From Acidobacteriota bacterium (GTDB lineage: Bacteria; Acidobacteriota; Terriglobia; Terriglobales; Acidobacteriaceae), in the NCBI GenBank assembly GCA_003225005.1, contig QIAN01000163.1, positions 1-47,198 on the forward strand: a DNA stretch of 47,198 nucleotides. The letters are read 5' to 3'. Within the stretch, counting starts at the first letter, position 1. Every line of letters begins with the position of its first letter. Below the pieces are notes generated by a model. The model had not been told where the DNA came from and made no database searches. It saw only the letters and a list, made by a program, of their open reading frames with translations. Made by a program: the position numbers and the translations under genes. Below, in pieces: positions 33,661 through 42,146 of this stretch.

Positions 33661-34074
33661 CTATTTCGCTTCGGCCGTAACCGGTTGTGCGGTTTGTTGT
33701 TTCTTCTTCCAATCGCCGATCGCCGCACGGATGGCATCTTCTGCCAGAACCGAGCAGTGGATCTTTACCGGCGGAAGCGAGAGCTCCTTCACGATGTCCA
33801 TATTCTTGATCGAGAGAGCCTCGTCCACGGTCTTGCCCTTGACCCATTCGGTGGCCAGCGATGAAGATGCGATCGCAGAGCCGCAGCCGAACGTCTTGAA
33901 CTTGGCGTCTTCAATGACGTTGGTGTCGCGGTTGACCTTGATTTGCAGCTTCATGACGTCTCCGCATTCGGGAGCGCCGACCAGGCCAGTACCCACGTCC
34001 GCGCTGCTTTTATCCATCGAGCCGACGTTTCGAGGATTGGAATAATGATCTAGAACCTTATCGCTGTATGACAT
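33661..34074 (-). CDS. iscU: Fe-S cluster scaffold IscU
   Basis: A 137-residue scaffold on which IscS-derived sulfur and iron form the cluster. Ligands Cys37 (PECGD), Cys64 (FGCGSA) and Cys107 (HCSVLAEDA) are present, as is Asp39. The HscA-recognition motif LPPVK is at 100-104. SSLATEWVKGKT matches the family block. Ribosome site AGGAG 8 nt before ATG. It ends with a ~15-residue polar tail (KKKQQTAQPVTAEAK) not found in E. coli. Spacing to iscS is 126 bp, filled by a REP-like sequence. Confidence 0.95.
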   Translation of the reverse strand: MSYSDKVLDHYSNPRNVGSMDKSSADVGTGLVGAPECGDVMKLQIKVNRDTNVIEDAKFKTFGCGSAIASSSLATEWVKGKTVDEALSIKNMDIVKELSLPPVKIHCSVLAEDAIRAAIGDWKKKQQTAQPVTAEAK

Positions 34075-34084
34075 TTGTTGGTCT

Positions 34085-34200
34085 CCTAAATTCCGTCACT
34101 TGAACCGTGGAGCGGTTTCAGCCGTCCCTACGGGACTTTGAATTCTTGTTCCTTCCGCTACCCAGAGCTGAAGCGCTAACCGGGCTTTATCCTTCCCGCT
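34085..34200. repeat. REP-like element in the iscS-iscU gap
   Basis: The gap contains GTCCCTACGGGAC (34124-34136, a near-perfect palindrome) after TTTCAGCC, and later AGAGCTGAAGCGCT with GGGCTTTATCC. This pattern (sequence around TCCCTACGGGA followed by GGGCTTTATC) recurs in acidobacterial intergenic DNA. It may form a stable mRNA structure between the two cistrons. Confidence 0.45.
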
Positions 34201-35526
34201 TTACTCGCCTGCCCACTTCACGTCTTTCAGGTTTATGCCCTCTTTTGCCATTTCGTAGAGGGGTGAAAGTTCGCGCAGGCGTTCGACGGTTTCGATGACC
34301 CGGTCAGCCACATAATCGACTTCGGCTTCGGTGTTGAAGCGGCCGAGTCCGAAGCGGATCGAGCTGTGAGCGAGATCGTCTCCCGTGCCCAAAGCCTTTA
34401 ATACATAAGATGGCTCCAGCGTCGCGGAGGTGCAGGCGGATCCGCTCGAAACTGCTATGTCATTGATTCCCATCAGCAACGACTCACCTTCAACGTAGGC
34501 AAAACTAATGTTCAGATTGCCCGGCAGGCGATGCTCGCCGGAGCCATTGAGATAGACCTCGTCCAGGCGGCCCATGATGCGATCGCGCAGGCGATTGCGC
34601 AGGCCCGCCAGCTTGCAAGATTCCTGAGCCATCTCCTCCGAGGCAATGGCGCATGCCTTACCCAGTCCGACAATGCCGGGGACATTGAGCGTGCCGGATC
34701 GCATGCCGCGTTCGTGTCCGCCGCCGTCGATAATGGCTGAAATCTGCACGCGTGGGCTCTTGCGGCGTACGTACAGGGCACCGACCCCCTTTGGCCCGTA
34801 CATCTTGTGGGCGGAGATCGACATCACGTCGATGTTTTGCGTATTCACGTCAACCGGCACTTTGCCCACAGCCTGGGTTGCGTCGGTGTGGAAAATTATG
34901 CCCCGCTCGCGACACAGTTTGCCAACCTCGGCCACCGGCTGGAGCACGCCGATTTCATTGTTTGCGGCCATTATGGTAACCAGAATCGTCTTGTCGTCCA
35001 TGGCGCGCTTGAGGTCATCGAGATTGACCAAGCCATCCTTCTGGACCGGCAAATAAGTCACACGATAGCCGTACTTCTCGAGACGCTTACAGGTGTCGAG
35101 AACCGCCTTGTGTTCGGTAACGGCAGTGATAATGTGGTTGCCCTTCTCACGGTACATCTCGGCCACGCCCTTGATGGCAAGGTTGTCGCTCTCCGTGGCG
35201 CCAGAGGTGAAAATAATCTCTTTGGTGGTTGCACCAACGAGTTTGGCGACGCGTTCGCGGGCAGTCTCAACACCTTCCTCGCCGGCCCATCCAAAGGAGT
35301 GATTGCGGCTGGCGGCATTGCCGAATTTCTCCATGAAGAAGGGCAGCATTTCCTCCAACACCCGAGGGTCCATGGGGGTCGTGGCGTGGTTGTCCATGTA
35401 GATGGGCAGCTTCACACCCTTTGGGGCTGTGTGCTGAACGTCGCTTCGTGGAACGTCATTTCCGCGAACATCGTTTTGTCGAGCGTCGTTTTTCCGAACC
35501 TGGGGGACTTTTACTTCAGTGCTCAT
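34201..35526 (-). CDS. iscS: Cysteine desulfurase IscS with repetitive N-terminal extension
   Basis: PLP enzyme that removes sulfur from cysteine and donates persulfide to IscU. The 441-residue protein has [14 protein letters not shown] at the start of the fold (43-56), TEHKAVLDT with the PLP-stacking His, [15 protein letters not shown] with the Schiff-base Lys, and the mobile active-site loop [14 protein letters not shown] with catalytic Cys. E. coli IscS starts about residue 40 here, so the first ~38 residues are extra. They consist of pentapeptide units ([20 protein letters not shown]) encoded by four 15-bp repeats. ATG 35526 has AGGAG; the desulfurase core would also start well at a later codon if the extension were not translated. 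Confidence 0.93.
   Translation of the reverse strand: MSTEVKVPQVRKNDARQNDVRGNDVPRSDVQHTAPKGVKLPIYMDNHATTPMDPRVLEEMLPFFMEKFGNAASRNHSFGWAGEEGVETARERVAKLVGATTKEIIFTSGATESDNLAIKGVAEMYREKGNHIITAVTEHKAVLDTCKRLEKYGYRVTYLPVQKDGLVNLDDLKRAMDDKTILVTIMAANNEIGVLQPVAEVGKLCRERGIIFHTDATQAVGKVPVDVNTQNIDVMSISAHKMYGPKGVGALYVRRKSPRVQISAIIDGGGHERGMRSGTLNVPGIVGLGKACAIASEEMAQESCKLAGLRNRLRDRIMGRLDEVYLNGSGEHRLPGNLNISFAYVEGESLLMGINDIAVSSGSACTSATLEPSYVLKALGTGDDLAHSSIRFGLGRFNTEAEVDYVADRVIETVERLRELSPLYEMAKEGINLKDVKWAGE
35436..35495 (-). repeat. Four 15-bp degenerate tandem repeats inside iscS
   Basis: Plus-strand units are 35436-35450 (gaacgtcgcttcgtg), 35451-35465 (gaacgtcatttccgc), 35466-35480 (gaacatcgttttgtc) and 35481-35495 (gagcgtcgtttttcc). 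They encode the pentapeptide repeats of the IscS N-terminal extension, so length can change in steps of five residues without frameshift. Confidence 0.75.
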
Positions 35527-35580
35527 GATTGCTCTCTCCTGCTGCTACGAGATCTTGATGCTTGAAATATGGGCATGGAG

Positions 35581-36039
35581 TCAGGTTATCGTCACCAATT
35601 CCGCCGGTTTGGTCGCGCGGATTTCGACGGTTTCTGGTTCCTCTGTCATATGTGAAATCTTGATGCGCTTCAGCACTGCCTCGATACTCTCGTTCACTTT
35701 GCGCAGCGGCTCGCGGATTGTGCAACGATCTGTTTGATCGCACTCGCCGCGTACGGTCACGCACGAGGTAATAAAAAGAGGGCCTTCGATGGCTTGAATT
35801 ACCTCGAAAGCGGAAATCGTGCGGCCTTCGCGGGCCAACGTGTACCCACCGTTCATCCCGTGTTGCGAGTGCAACAGCCCAGCTTTGACCAAGCGCTGCA
35901 GAATCTTTGCCAACGCCTCAAGCGGGATGCCGTATGAATCGGCAACATCTTTGGCGCTGCAGGCTCCTTCGTTCGCGTGCTCAGCCAAATGCTTCATGGC
36001 CATCAGCGCATAGTCAGCTTTTTTCGTTAGTTTCAGCAT
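35581..36039 (-). CDS. iscR: Rrf2-family regulator IscR
   Basis: A 152-residue cluster-sensing repressor of the isc operon. The winged helix-turn-helix spans about 1-80 (LTKKADYALMAMKHLAE, then LAKILQRLVKAGLL and GMNGGYTLAR). Cluster ligands are Cys93, Cys100 and Cys106 (CVTVRGEC, then DQTDRC); E. coli uses a CX5CX5C spacing, here CX6CX5C. The C-terminal ~20 residues are Thr/Glu-rich. First gene of the operon, 54 bp before iscS. Its own promoter region carries two IscR-box-like palindromes, so autoregulation is likely. Confidence 0.92.
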   Translation of the reverse strand: MLKLTKKADYALMAMKHLAEHANEGACSAKDVADSYGIPLEALAKILQRLVKAGLLHSQHGMNGGYTLAREGRTISAFEVIQAIEGPLFITSCVTVRGECDQTDRCTIREPLRKVNESIEAVLKRIKISHMTEEPETVEIRATKPAELVTIT

Positions 36040-36056
36040 CCGACAACCTCAGCCGA

Positions 36057-36108
36057 CACAATCCGACCACTTCGGTCGGATACAAATCCGACCTTTTCAG
36101 TCGTAATT
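36057..36108 (-). promoter_or_regulatory. Two IscR-box-like palindromes upstream of iscR
   Basis: Box 1: ATCCGACC (36061-36068), ACTTC, GGTCGGAT (36074-36081), perfect arms. Box 2: ATCCGACC (36086-36093), TTTTC, AGTCGTAA (36099-36106), degenerate on one side. The layout fits the type 1 IscR site (YYGAC, 6-7 bases, GTCRR). A further ATCCGAC half-site at 36038-36044 overlaps the iscR start codon. Half-site starts are 23 and 25 bp apart. Confidence 0.65.
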
Positions 36109-36399
36109 AATTCTACGCCCTTCCGATCGTATAGAGCAAGCGCCCACAGCGAATGGCAAAGCATCGAGTCTGAATGGTAACTATCGCAGATTGAATGGCT
36201 TAGGGTCTTCCGGTGTTGTTCTAAGAGATACTTGCCGACCTGAGTTTCCACGAAGCCCTCAATGACGTTCGGGTGGCACAAAGAATTTTACACAGTTCTC
36301 ACCCAGAAGGACTTGACAAGCGAAGAACCCGTTCTACAATACCGGGAAATTCCTGCGAAACTGTGTCCCTCCGCCCAGGAGGGCAACGCTTCCGGATTT
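36107..36399. other. Divergent intergenic region iscR / small zinc protein
   Basis: AT-rich left part (TAATTAATTCTA near 36103-36114) presumably contains the iscR promoter. The right part contains the sigma-70-type promoter at 36313-36340 for the plus-strand gene. No coding region is supported. Confidence 0.4.
36313..36340 (+). promoter_or_regulatory. Strong sigma-70-type promoter
   Basis: TTGACA (36313-36318), 16-bp spacer, TACAAT (36335-36340): a consensus -35 and a five-of-six -10. It lies 60 bp upstream of the start at 36400 and would transcribe the zinc protein and perhaps the response regulator after it. Confidence 0.65.
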
Positions 36400-36591
36400 A
36401 TGACTTCAAAGCCGCCCTTGAACATTCCCAACGAAAGCAACCAGCAGCCCTGCAAGCACCCGCGCGTGCAGATTGTGAGCCGCGAAGATGACGCCGAGTT
36501 CGTCGAATGCCTGGAATGCGGCGACATTTTCGAGTCCAGCGAATTTGAGGACATGAGCATCGAAGAGCGCACTCAGGGCGGCGAGTTGTAA
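36400..36591 (+). CDS. Small putative zinc-binding protein, 63 aa
   Basis: From ATG 36400 the protein reads MTSKPPLNIPNESNQQPCKH and later FVECLECGDIFESSEFED. One CKHP pair and one CLEC pair could bind zinc in a ribbon; the C-terminus is acidic. Not assigned to a named family. The upstream AGGAGG (36377-36382) is 17 nt from this ATG, too far, so an alternative start (e.g. in-frame codons between) remains possible. A clear promoter lies upstream. Confidence 0.6.
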   Translation: MTSKPPLNIPNESNQQPCKHPRVQIVSREDDAEFVECLECGDIFESSEFEDMSIEERTQGGEL

Positions 36592-36705
36592 TCCGCAAGT
36601 ACCCCGAATGACGAACGTAACCCTCCTGTGTCTTTGGACCTTGTGCCGCAAGAACCACATTGGTAATCTCCGGGCCGGGAGTGTGTGCACTCTTCCCCAG
36701 AAAAT

Positions 36706-37095
36706 ATGTCAATCCTAGCCCTCGTGGTTGATGATTCCATGCTGATCCGGTACACCGTGTGCCGCTTTCTGGAGGAACGCGGATTTGCGGTGGAGTCGGC
36801 CACGAATGGAGTGGAGGCATTGCAAGTTCTCGCGCGCGTGCAACCTGACCTGATCATTACCGATGTGAAAATGCCCCGAATGTCGGGCACCGAATTGATC
36901 AGTGCGCTCAAGAGTAAGCCCGAGACAGCAAAGATCCCCATCATAATTGTGGCTGGGCGGGGCAGTGGCTTCGATACATCAGAAAAACGTGCCGATTTCG
37001 CCATTTATAAAGATATTGACATCGAAAGCCAGTTGCAAAAAGGGTTGGAGAAAGTCCTCGGCAAAGCCAGCCGCAAGAAGAGCGCGGGGAAATAG
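36706..37095 (+). CDS. Single-domain response regulator
   Basis: A 129-residue CheY-like receiver with no output domain. LVVDDSMLIRYTV (7-19) holds the acidic pocket, LIITDVKMPRMSG the phospho-acceptor Asp, IIIVAGRGSG strand 4, and a conserved Lys in IYKDIDIES. The C-terminal tail is basic (KASRKKSAGK). Such proteins relay phosphate or regulate by binding a partner; no kinase is adjacent. ATG 36706 is chosen because it starts at strand 1. Confidence 0.88.
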   Translation: MSILALVVDDSMLIRYTVCRFLEERGFAVESATNGVEALQVLARVQPDLIITDVKMPRMSGTELISALKSKPETAKIPIIIVAGRGSGFDTSEKRADFAIYKDIDIESQLQKGLEKVLGKASRKKSAGK

Positions 37096-37111
37096 TGGAT
37101 GCTTTCCGCTG

Positions 37112-37147
37112 TTAGCTCTCAGCCTTTAGCTCTTTGGCCTTCAGCTC
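37112..37147 (+). repeat. TYAGCYY heptamer tract
   Basis: TTAGCTC, TCAGCCT, TTAGCTC, then TTTGGCC(T) and TCAGCTC: consecutive 7-bp units between the response regulator and tsaD. Related heptamer tracts lie at 29523-29536, 32103-32137 and 42734-42761, always between genes. Confidence 0.55.
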
Positions 37148-37216
37148 ACTTGCGACCAGCCTGGTTGCGGCATGAAGGGGTGGAGCTCGCCTTGAAGTTC
37201 GAAAGTAAAAACTCTT

Positions 37217-38374
37217 TCATCGCAACGCCATTCCTGCTTCTGCTGAAAAGTCCGTGGGGGCAAGGTCCTTCGCCAGGAACTTTGGATAGGCCGCGGCGGC
37301 GATCATAGCCGCGTTGTCGGTAGAAAGCGGACGGGAAGGGAAATAGACAGGCAGGCCGTCCCTAGAGGCCTGCCTGTCGAAGCGCTCGCGCAATTCGTTG
37401 TTCGCGGCGACCCCACCGGTCACGAGCAGAGTTGCAACATCATAAGTCCGGGCGGCCGCCAGGGTTTTGCTTACCAGATCTTCGACGACGGCATGCTGGA
37501 AGGAAGCCACGAGGTTCAGAGTTTGTTTGTCGCAGTGCGCAAGATAGTCGTCGATGGTGGGATTCGAGATCTTTACCAGAACTCGACGGCGGCCCTCGAT
37601 GGACGCTTGCAGATTGTGAGTCTCAACGTAGCGCAGGACCGCCGTCTTGATGCCGCTGTAGGAGAAATCGAAACGCGGACGATCGTGATTGCCACTTTTC
37701 CCGGAAGCGGCCCCGTCGCGACGGTCGCGATGTTTGATTTGGGCCGCAGGAAACTTCACCGCTCTGAAATCGCCGTGCGGGGCGAGTCGGTCGATCAGGG
37801 GACCTCCGGGATATCCGAGGCCGAGCAGCTTGGCGACTTTGTCGAAGGCTTCGCCGGCAGCGTCGTCGCGGGTGCGGCCGATATTCTCGTACGTCCAGCC
37901 TTCGTTCTCCGGCTCCGCCAGATACAAGTGCGTATGGCCGCCTGAGACCACGAGTGCAAGCACGGGAAACTGCATCTGGTAATTGCCTTTTTGCCTCTCC
38001 TCGAGCAGCACGGCGTGAATGTGTCCTTCCAGGTGATTGACGGCGATCAGCGGCTTATCGAGCGCGAATGCCAATGCTTTGGCATAACTAATGCCGACTA
38101 ATAGAGCGCCGGCCAGACCGGGGCCTTGCGTAACGGCAATGGCGTCCAGTGACTGATAGGAGTGTTTCGCCTCAGCGAGCGCCCGACGTACCACGGGGAC
38201 GATGGCACGGAGGTGCTCGCGCGAGGCGAGCTCCGGCACGACACCGCCGTAGGGTTGGTGGACGGCCATCTGAGAGGCAACGACGTTGGAGATGACTTCA
38301 GCGCCCGAGCGCACAACGGCGGCGGCGGTCTCGTCGCAGGAACTCTCGATGCCTAGGATGAAGACCTCGGGCAT
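37217..38374 (-). CDS. tsaD: tRNA N6-threonylcarbamoyladenosine synthase subunit TsaD
   Basis: Transfers the threonylcarbamoyl group to A37 of ANN-decoding tRNAs with TsaB/TsaE. The 385-residue ASKHA-fold protein shows ILGIESSCDETAAAVV (6-21), the metal-binding HLEGHIHAV (His near 114 and 118), ALVVSGGHTHLYL, FDFSYSGIKTAV and VTGGVAANNELR, and ends with DNAAMIAAAAYPKF. It is ~45 residues longer than E. coli TsaD because of a charged insertion near 218-240 (HRDRRDGAASGKSGNHDRPR). Divergent from the tRNA nucleotidyltransferase, with only 29 bp between start codons. Confidence 0.95.
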   Translation of the reverse strand: MPEVFILGIESSCDETAAAVVRSGAEVISNVVASQMAVHQPYGGVVPELASREHLRAIVPVVRRALAEAKHSYQSLDAIAVTQGPGLAGALLVGISYAKALAFALDKPLIAVNHLEGHIHAVLLEERQKGNYQMQFPVLALVVSGGHTHLYLAEPENEGWTYENIGRTRDDAAGEAFDKVAKLLGLGYPGGPLIDRLAPHGDFRAVKFPAAQIKHRDRRDGAASGKSGNHDRPRFDFSYSGIKTAVLRYVETHNLQASIEGRRRVLVKISNPTIDDYLAHCDKQTLNLVASFQHAVVEDLVSKTLAAARTYDVATLLVTGGVAANNELRERFDRQASRDGLPVYFPSRPLSTDNAAMIAAAAYPKFLAKDLAPTDFSAEAGMALR

Positions 38375-38403
38375 AACCCCTATATTATCTGCTAAGGAGT
38401 TCT

Positions 38404-39798
38404 TTGGCCGCCGTGCTCAAGGATTTTGCCAGCTCGATTGTGCGTACCCTGCGCGAACATGACCACAAAGCTTATCTCGTGGGCGGATGTGTGCGCGACT
38501 TGTTGTTGGGACGCGAGCCTGCGGACTACGACGTGGCCACCAGCGCCACGCCCCTCCAAGTGATGGAGATTTTTCCGGAGACGTTTGCGGTCGGGGCGCA
38601 GTTTGGCGTGGTGTTGGTGCCGCTGCCGGCGAAAGACGTTGCACGCAACGTCGCTACGAAAAATTCTGATCGTGGAGACGTAGCTGCTTGCGCCCCGCCC
38701 GAAGCATCTGTTGTAGAAGTCGCCACTTTCCGCAGCGATATTGGTTATTCGGACGGACGACACCCGGATGAGGTGCGTTTCAGTGAGGATCCGCGCGAAG
38801 ACGTCGCCCGGCGCGACTTCACGATCAACGGGATGCTGCTCGATCCGTTGACCGACGAAGTGCTTGATTTCGTGGGCGGGCGAAAGGATCTTGAGAGCAA
38901 GATCATCCGCGCGATCGGCGATCCAGAGAGGCGCGCCGCCGAAGATAAATTGCGCATGCTGCGTGCCCTGCGTTTTGCGGCACGTTTCGGATATTCGATC
39001 GAACCGTCTACATGGGCAGCGATCCAAAAGCTGGCCCCCGAGATTCACATTGTTTCGCGAGAACGCGTGCGCGATGAGCTGACTAAGATGCTTACCGAGG
39101 GGCACGCTCGGAACGCATTCCTGCTCCTCGATGCGAGCGGCCTGTTACGTGAAATCCTGCCTGAGATTTCCGCGATGAAGGGCGTCGCGCAGCCTCCGCA
39201 GTTTCATCCCGAGGGTGACGTGTTTGTGCATACGCTGCTGCTGCTGGAGCATCTGCCGCAACCCTGCCCTCCCACGCTGGCTTGGGGCGCGCTGCTGCAC
39301 GATGTGGGCAAACCGGCGACGTTTCGCGTGGCGCCGGACCGCATTCGTTTCGACGGGCATGTGGATGTTGGGGTGAAGATGGCGGAAGAAATTTGTCGTC
39401 GCCTCCGTCTTTCAGGCGACGATACCCAGCAGATTTCGGCGTTGGTGGATCACCACATGCGTTTGGGGCAGGCCACACGTATGAGCGAATCCACGCTCAA
39501 GAAATTTCTACGCATGCCCCACTTCGAAGAGCATCTGGCTTTGCATCGCGCTGACTGCCTGGCCAGCCACGGGGGTTTGGATTCGTACGAATTCGTCCAA
39601 AAGAAGCTTTCGGAGATTCCGCCGGAAAAGATGCGGCCGCCGCGATTGGTGAGTGGCGAAGATCTGATCTCAGCCGGATATTCACCCGGACCCGAATTTC
39701 GTAAGATCTTGGATGCCGTAGAGAATGCACAGCTCGAGGGGGACCTGTCTTCGCGACAGGCAGCGATGGAGTTCGTGCGGCGAGAATTTCCACTCTAA
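38404..39798 (+). CDS. cca: tRNA nucleotidyltransferase (CCA-adding type) with HD domain
   Basis: A 464-residue class II nucleotidyltransferase. N-terminal catalytic head: YLVGGCVRDLLLGREPADYD (25-44) with the DxD-type acidic pair, VEVATFR, and RRDFTINGMLLD. RNA-binding neck: EDKLRMLRALRFAARFGY. A C-terminal HD phosphohydrolase domain follows (LLHDVGKPATF near 300, LVDHHMRLG). Adds or repairs CCA ends of tRNA; A-adding only or poly(A) polymerase activity in this superfamily cannot be excluded. Start is TTG 38404 with AAGGAG 4 nt upstream. First gene of a plus-strand run cca-dciA-gatC-gatA. Confidence 0.9.
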   Translation: MAAVLKDFASSIVRTLREHDHKAYLVGGCVRDLLLGREPADYDVATSATPLQVMEIFPETFAVGAQFGVVLVPLPAKDVARNVATKNSDRGDVAACAPPEASVVEVATFRSDIGYSDGRHPDEVRFSEDPREDVARRDFTINGMLLDPLTDEVLDFVGGRKDLESKIIRAIGDPERRAAEDKLRMLRALRFAARFGYSIEPSTWAAIQKLAPEIHIVSRERVRDELTKMLTEGHARNAFLLLDASGLLREILPEISAMKGVAQPPQFHPEGDVFVHTLLLLEHLPQPCPPTLAWGALLHDVGKPATFRVAPDRIRFDGHVDVGVKMAEEICRRLRLSGDDTQQISALVDHHMRLGQATRMSESTLKKFLRMPHFEEHLALHRADCLASHGGLDSYEFVQKKLSEIPPEKMRPPRLVSGEDLISAGYSPGPEFRKILDAVENAQLEGDLSSRQAAMEFVRREFPL

Positions 39799-39880
39799 AG
39801 GGGTGATTTCCACCGGCATCCACCTCACCGGCGGAGTGCTAGAATCGAAAGCCGCGGCAGGATCTTGGTGGTGGAGAATC

Positions 39881-40231
39881 ATGAGGTTTGTTTCGAGAAA
39901 CGTAGAGTTGGAGCAGGCAGGCACCCGCCTGGAGGGGGTTGTGGCTGGGTCCATGCGGCGAGTCCCACGAAATGAGGCGCCCGTATTGGCTTGGCCGTTA
40001 GTATGTGGTTCGGCTGTGGCGGAGCGCACACGGGCGGTTACTTTTGCAACGGGAATCTTGCGCGTCGAGGTTGCGGATACGGGATGGAAGCGCGAGTTGC
40101 AAGTATTGGCTCCGCGGTATGTGGCGATGATCAATCGATATGCGGGGCAGACTGTGTCCCGCATTGAATTTGTCGTGGTTGCGCCTGACCCGGTTGCGCA
40201 TGAGGCGGGCGCGGGCACCCGCTCCAGATGA
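39881..40231 (+). CDS. DciA/DUF721-family helicase loader-type protein
   Basis: A 116-residue protein with the DUF721/DciA core: AWPLVCGSAVAERTRAV (about 36-52), then GILRVEVADTGWKRELQVLA and YVAMINRYAG. DciA is the ancestral bacterial loader of the replicative helicase DnaB; shorter DUF721 proteins share the KH-like fold, and their role is less clear. ATG 39881 is chosen with GGAG upstream; longer readings from 39725 would overlap cca by 74 bp. It sits 82 bp after cca and 38 bp before gatC. Confidence 0.8.
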   Translation: MRFVSRNVELEQAGTRLEGVVAGSMRRVPRNEAPVLAWPLVCGSAVAERTRAVTFATGILRVEVADTGWKRELQVLAPRYVAMINRYAGQTVSRIEFVVVAPDPVAHEAGAGTRSR

Positions 40232-40269
40232 GACCATGCGGGCATCGCTCCATCTAACACTGGAATCAG

Positions 40270-40611
40270 ATGATGAAAGTCGCGGAGAAGGATGTCGCCT
40301 ACGTTGCCGGCTTGGCCAATCTGGAACTCACGCAGGAAGAACAGGCAGGCATGGTGCGAGACTTGAACTCGATTCTTCAGTACGTCGACCGGCTCAATGA
40401 ACTGGACACCTCGAACGTGGAGCCGATGGCTCAGGTCTCCGACCGCTATGGCGTGGACGGATCGAAGCCGGGAACCGAGCGATTCTCCTATGCCAGCCGG
40501 GAAGATATTCCAGAAGGGTTGCGCAAGTCGTTGCCCCGCGAAGAAGCGCTGGCAAATGCTCCGGATTCCGACGGGGTGTTCTTCAAAGTTCCAAAGGTGA
40601 TTGAAAGATAA
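40270..40611 (+). CDS. gatC: Asp/Glu-tRNA amidotransferase subunit GatC
   Basis: A 113-residue protein wrapping GatA in the GatCAB complex that converts mischarged Glu-tRNA(Gln) or Asp-tRNA(Asn). Typical blocks: [17 protein letters not shown] (9-25), [20 protein letters not shown] and the end [15 protein letters not shown] at 40270 or the adjacent ATG 40273. Directly upstream of gatA; gatB is not in the window. Confidence 0.94.
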   Translation: MMKVAEKDVAYVAGLANLELTQEEQAGMVRDLNSILQYVDRLNELDTSNVEPMAQVSDRYGVDGSKPGTERFSYASREDIPEGLRKSLPREEALANAPDSDGVFFKVPKVIER

Positions 40612-40708
40612 AATAAAAAAGATAAGCGCGAAGGATAGAAGTCCGGGCGCCGGATTATCGATTCGGTCCGGCTCTCCTCCCGCGTCCTCAATTCTGACTG
40701 CTGCCTCG

Positions 40709-42142
40709 ATGGACCTAACCTCACTCACCATTGACGCCGCGCGGTCTGTCGTACAGCAACGCCGGACTTCGGCGCGCGCACTGGCAGAAGCGCACTATGC
40801 CCGCATCCAGAAAGAAGACGGACAAGTTGGTGCGTTTCTCACGCTCTCGAAAGAGCGTGCGCTGAAGCAAGCGGATCGCATCGATCGAATGGCCGCGGAG
40901 GGAAAGCCCCTGCCGGCGCTGGGCGGCGTTCCGGTGGGCATCAAAGACGTGATGGTCACGCGCGGCGTGCGCACGACCGCGGGATCGAAGATTCTTGCCA
41001 ATTACATTCCTCCTTATGACTGCACGGCAGTTGCGCGCATGGAAGCCGCAGGCGCCGTAGTGCTGGGCAAGATGAACTGCGACGAGTTTGCCATGGGATC
41101 ATCGAACGAGAATTCAGCGTTTCACCCGGTACGCAATCCTCGTGATCTGACCCGCGTGCCGGGAGGTTCATCCGGAGGGGCAGCAGCGGCGGTAGCGGCA
41201 GACATGGCCGTGGTCACGCTGGGCTCGGACACCGGAGGATCGATCCGGCAGCCTGCGTCCTTTTGTGGAGTGGTAGGTCTGATGCCGACTTACGGCAGGG
41301 TTTCGCGCAACGGACTGATCGCCTTTGCCTCGTCGCTTGATCACATTGGACCACTGGCGAAGACGGTAAAAGACGCGGCAATTGTGCTGCGCACCATCGC
41401 CGGACGCGATCCCATGGACTCAACATCGGCTGATTTGCCGGTACCCGATTACGTTGCCGAGCTCGCCAAGCCGGTGCGTGGACTAAAGCTCGGAGTTGCC
41501 AAAGAGTATTTTGGCGAGGGATTGGATAACGCAGTTGGTCAGGCGGTCGAGGCGGCGATTGACAAGCTAAAGCGTCTGGGCTGCGAAATCGTGGCGGTTT
41601 CATTGCCGCATACGCCGTACGCAATTCCGACTTACTACTTGGTGGCCACGGCGGAAGCGTCGTCGAATCTGGCGCGCTACGATGGCGTACGCTACAGTTA
41701 CCGCGCGCCGGGGGTGAAATCGCTTGCGGAGATGTACCGGCGCAGCCGCGATGAAGGATTCGGCGCCGAGGTCAAGCGGCGCATCATGCTTGGCACCTAC
41801 GCTCTGAGTGCTGGCTACTACGACGCGTACTACTTGAAAGCACAAAGGGTGCGCACGCTACTGGTGCGCGATTTCGAAGAGGCCTTCACGAAAGTGGATG
41901 CGATAGTCACCCCGACGAGTCCGACGGCGGCTTTCCGCCTGGGCGAGAAGTCGAATGATCCTTTGGCGATGTATCTCGCGGACGTCTACACGGTGACGGC
42001 GGATCTGGCAGGAATTCCGGGAATTTCAGTCCCTTGTGGCGAGACGAAAGAAAAGTTGCCAATTGGTCTGCAGATTCTGGGCAGGCATTTCGACGAAGCC
42101 ACCATTCTGCGGGTGGCGCATGCCTACGAGCAGGCGGCGTAG
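40709..42142 (+). CDS. gatA: Asp/Glu-tRNA amidotransferase subunit GatA
   Basis: The amidase subunit releasing ammonia from glutamine. The 477-residue protein has the Ser-cisSer-Lys triad of amidase-signature enzymes: Lys in [14 protein letters not shown] (near 79), [20 protein letters not shown] (near 152) and the nucleophile Ser in [40 protein letters not shown] and [20 protein letters not shown] match GatA. I chose ATG 40709 because the family begins there; a longer reading from 40601 overlaps gatC and adds unconserved sequence. It converges on the FmdE-like gene, leaving 4 bp between stops. Confidence 0.94.
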   Translation: MDLTSLTIDAARSVVQQRRTSARALAEAHYARIQKEDGQVGAFLTLSKERALKQADRIDRMAAEGKPLPALGGVPVGIKDVMVTRGVRTTAGSKILANYIPPYDCTAVARMEAAGAVVLGKMNCDEFAMGSSNENSAFHPVRNPRDLTRVPGGSSGGAAAAVAADMAVVTLGSDTGGSIRQPASFCGVVGLMPTYGRVSRNGLIAFASSLDHIGPLAKTVKDAAIVLRTIAGRDPMDSTSADLPVPDYVAELAKPVRGLKLGVAKEYFGEGLDNAVGQAVEAAIDKLKRLGCEIVAVSLPHTPYAIPTYYLVATAEASSNLARYDGVRYSYRAPGVKSLAEMYRRSRDEGFGAEVKRRIMLGTYALSAGYYDAYYLKAQRVRTLLVRDFEEAFTKVDAIVTPTSPTAAFRLGEKSNDPLAMYLADVYTVTADLAGIPGISVPCGETKEKLPIGLQILGRHFDEATILRVAHAYEQAA

Positions 42143-42146
42143 CCAA

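Noticed and set aside
34807..35565. Plus-strand open frame of 252 codons
   Set aside because: Antisense to iscS; high third-position GC leaves the opposite frame open.
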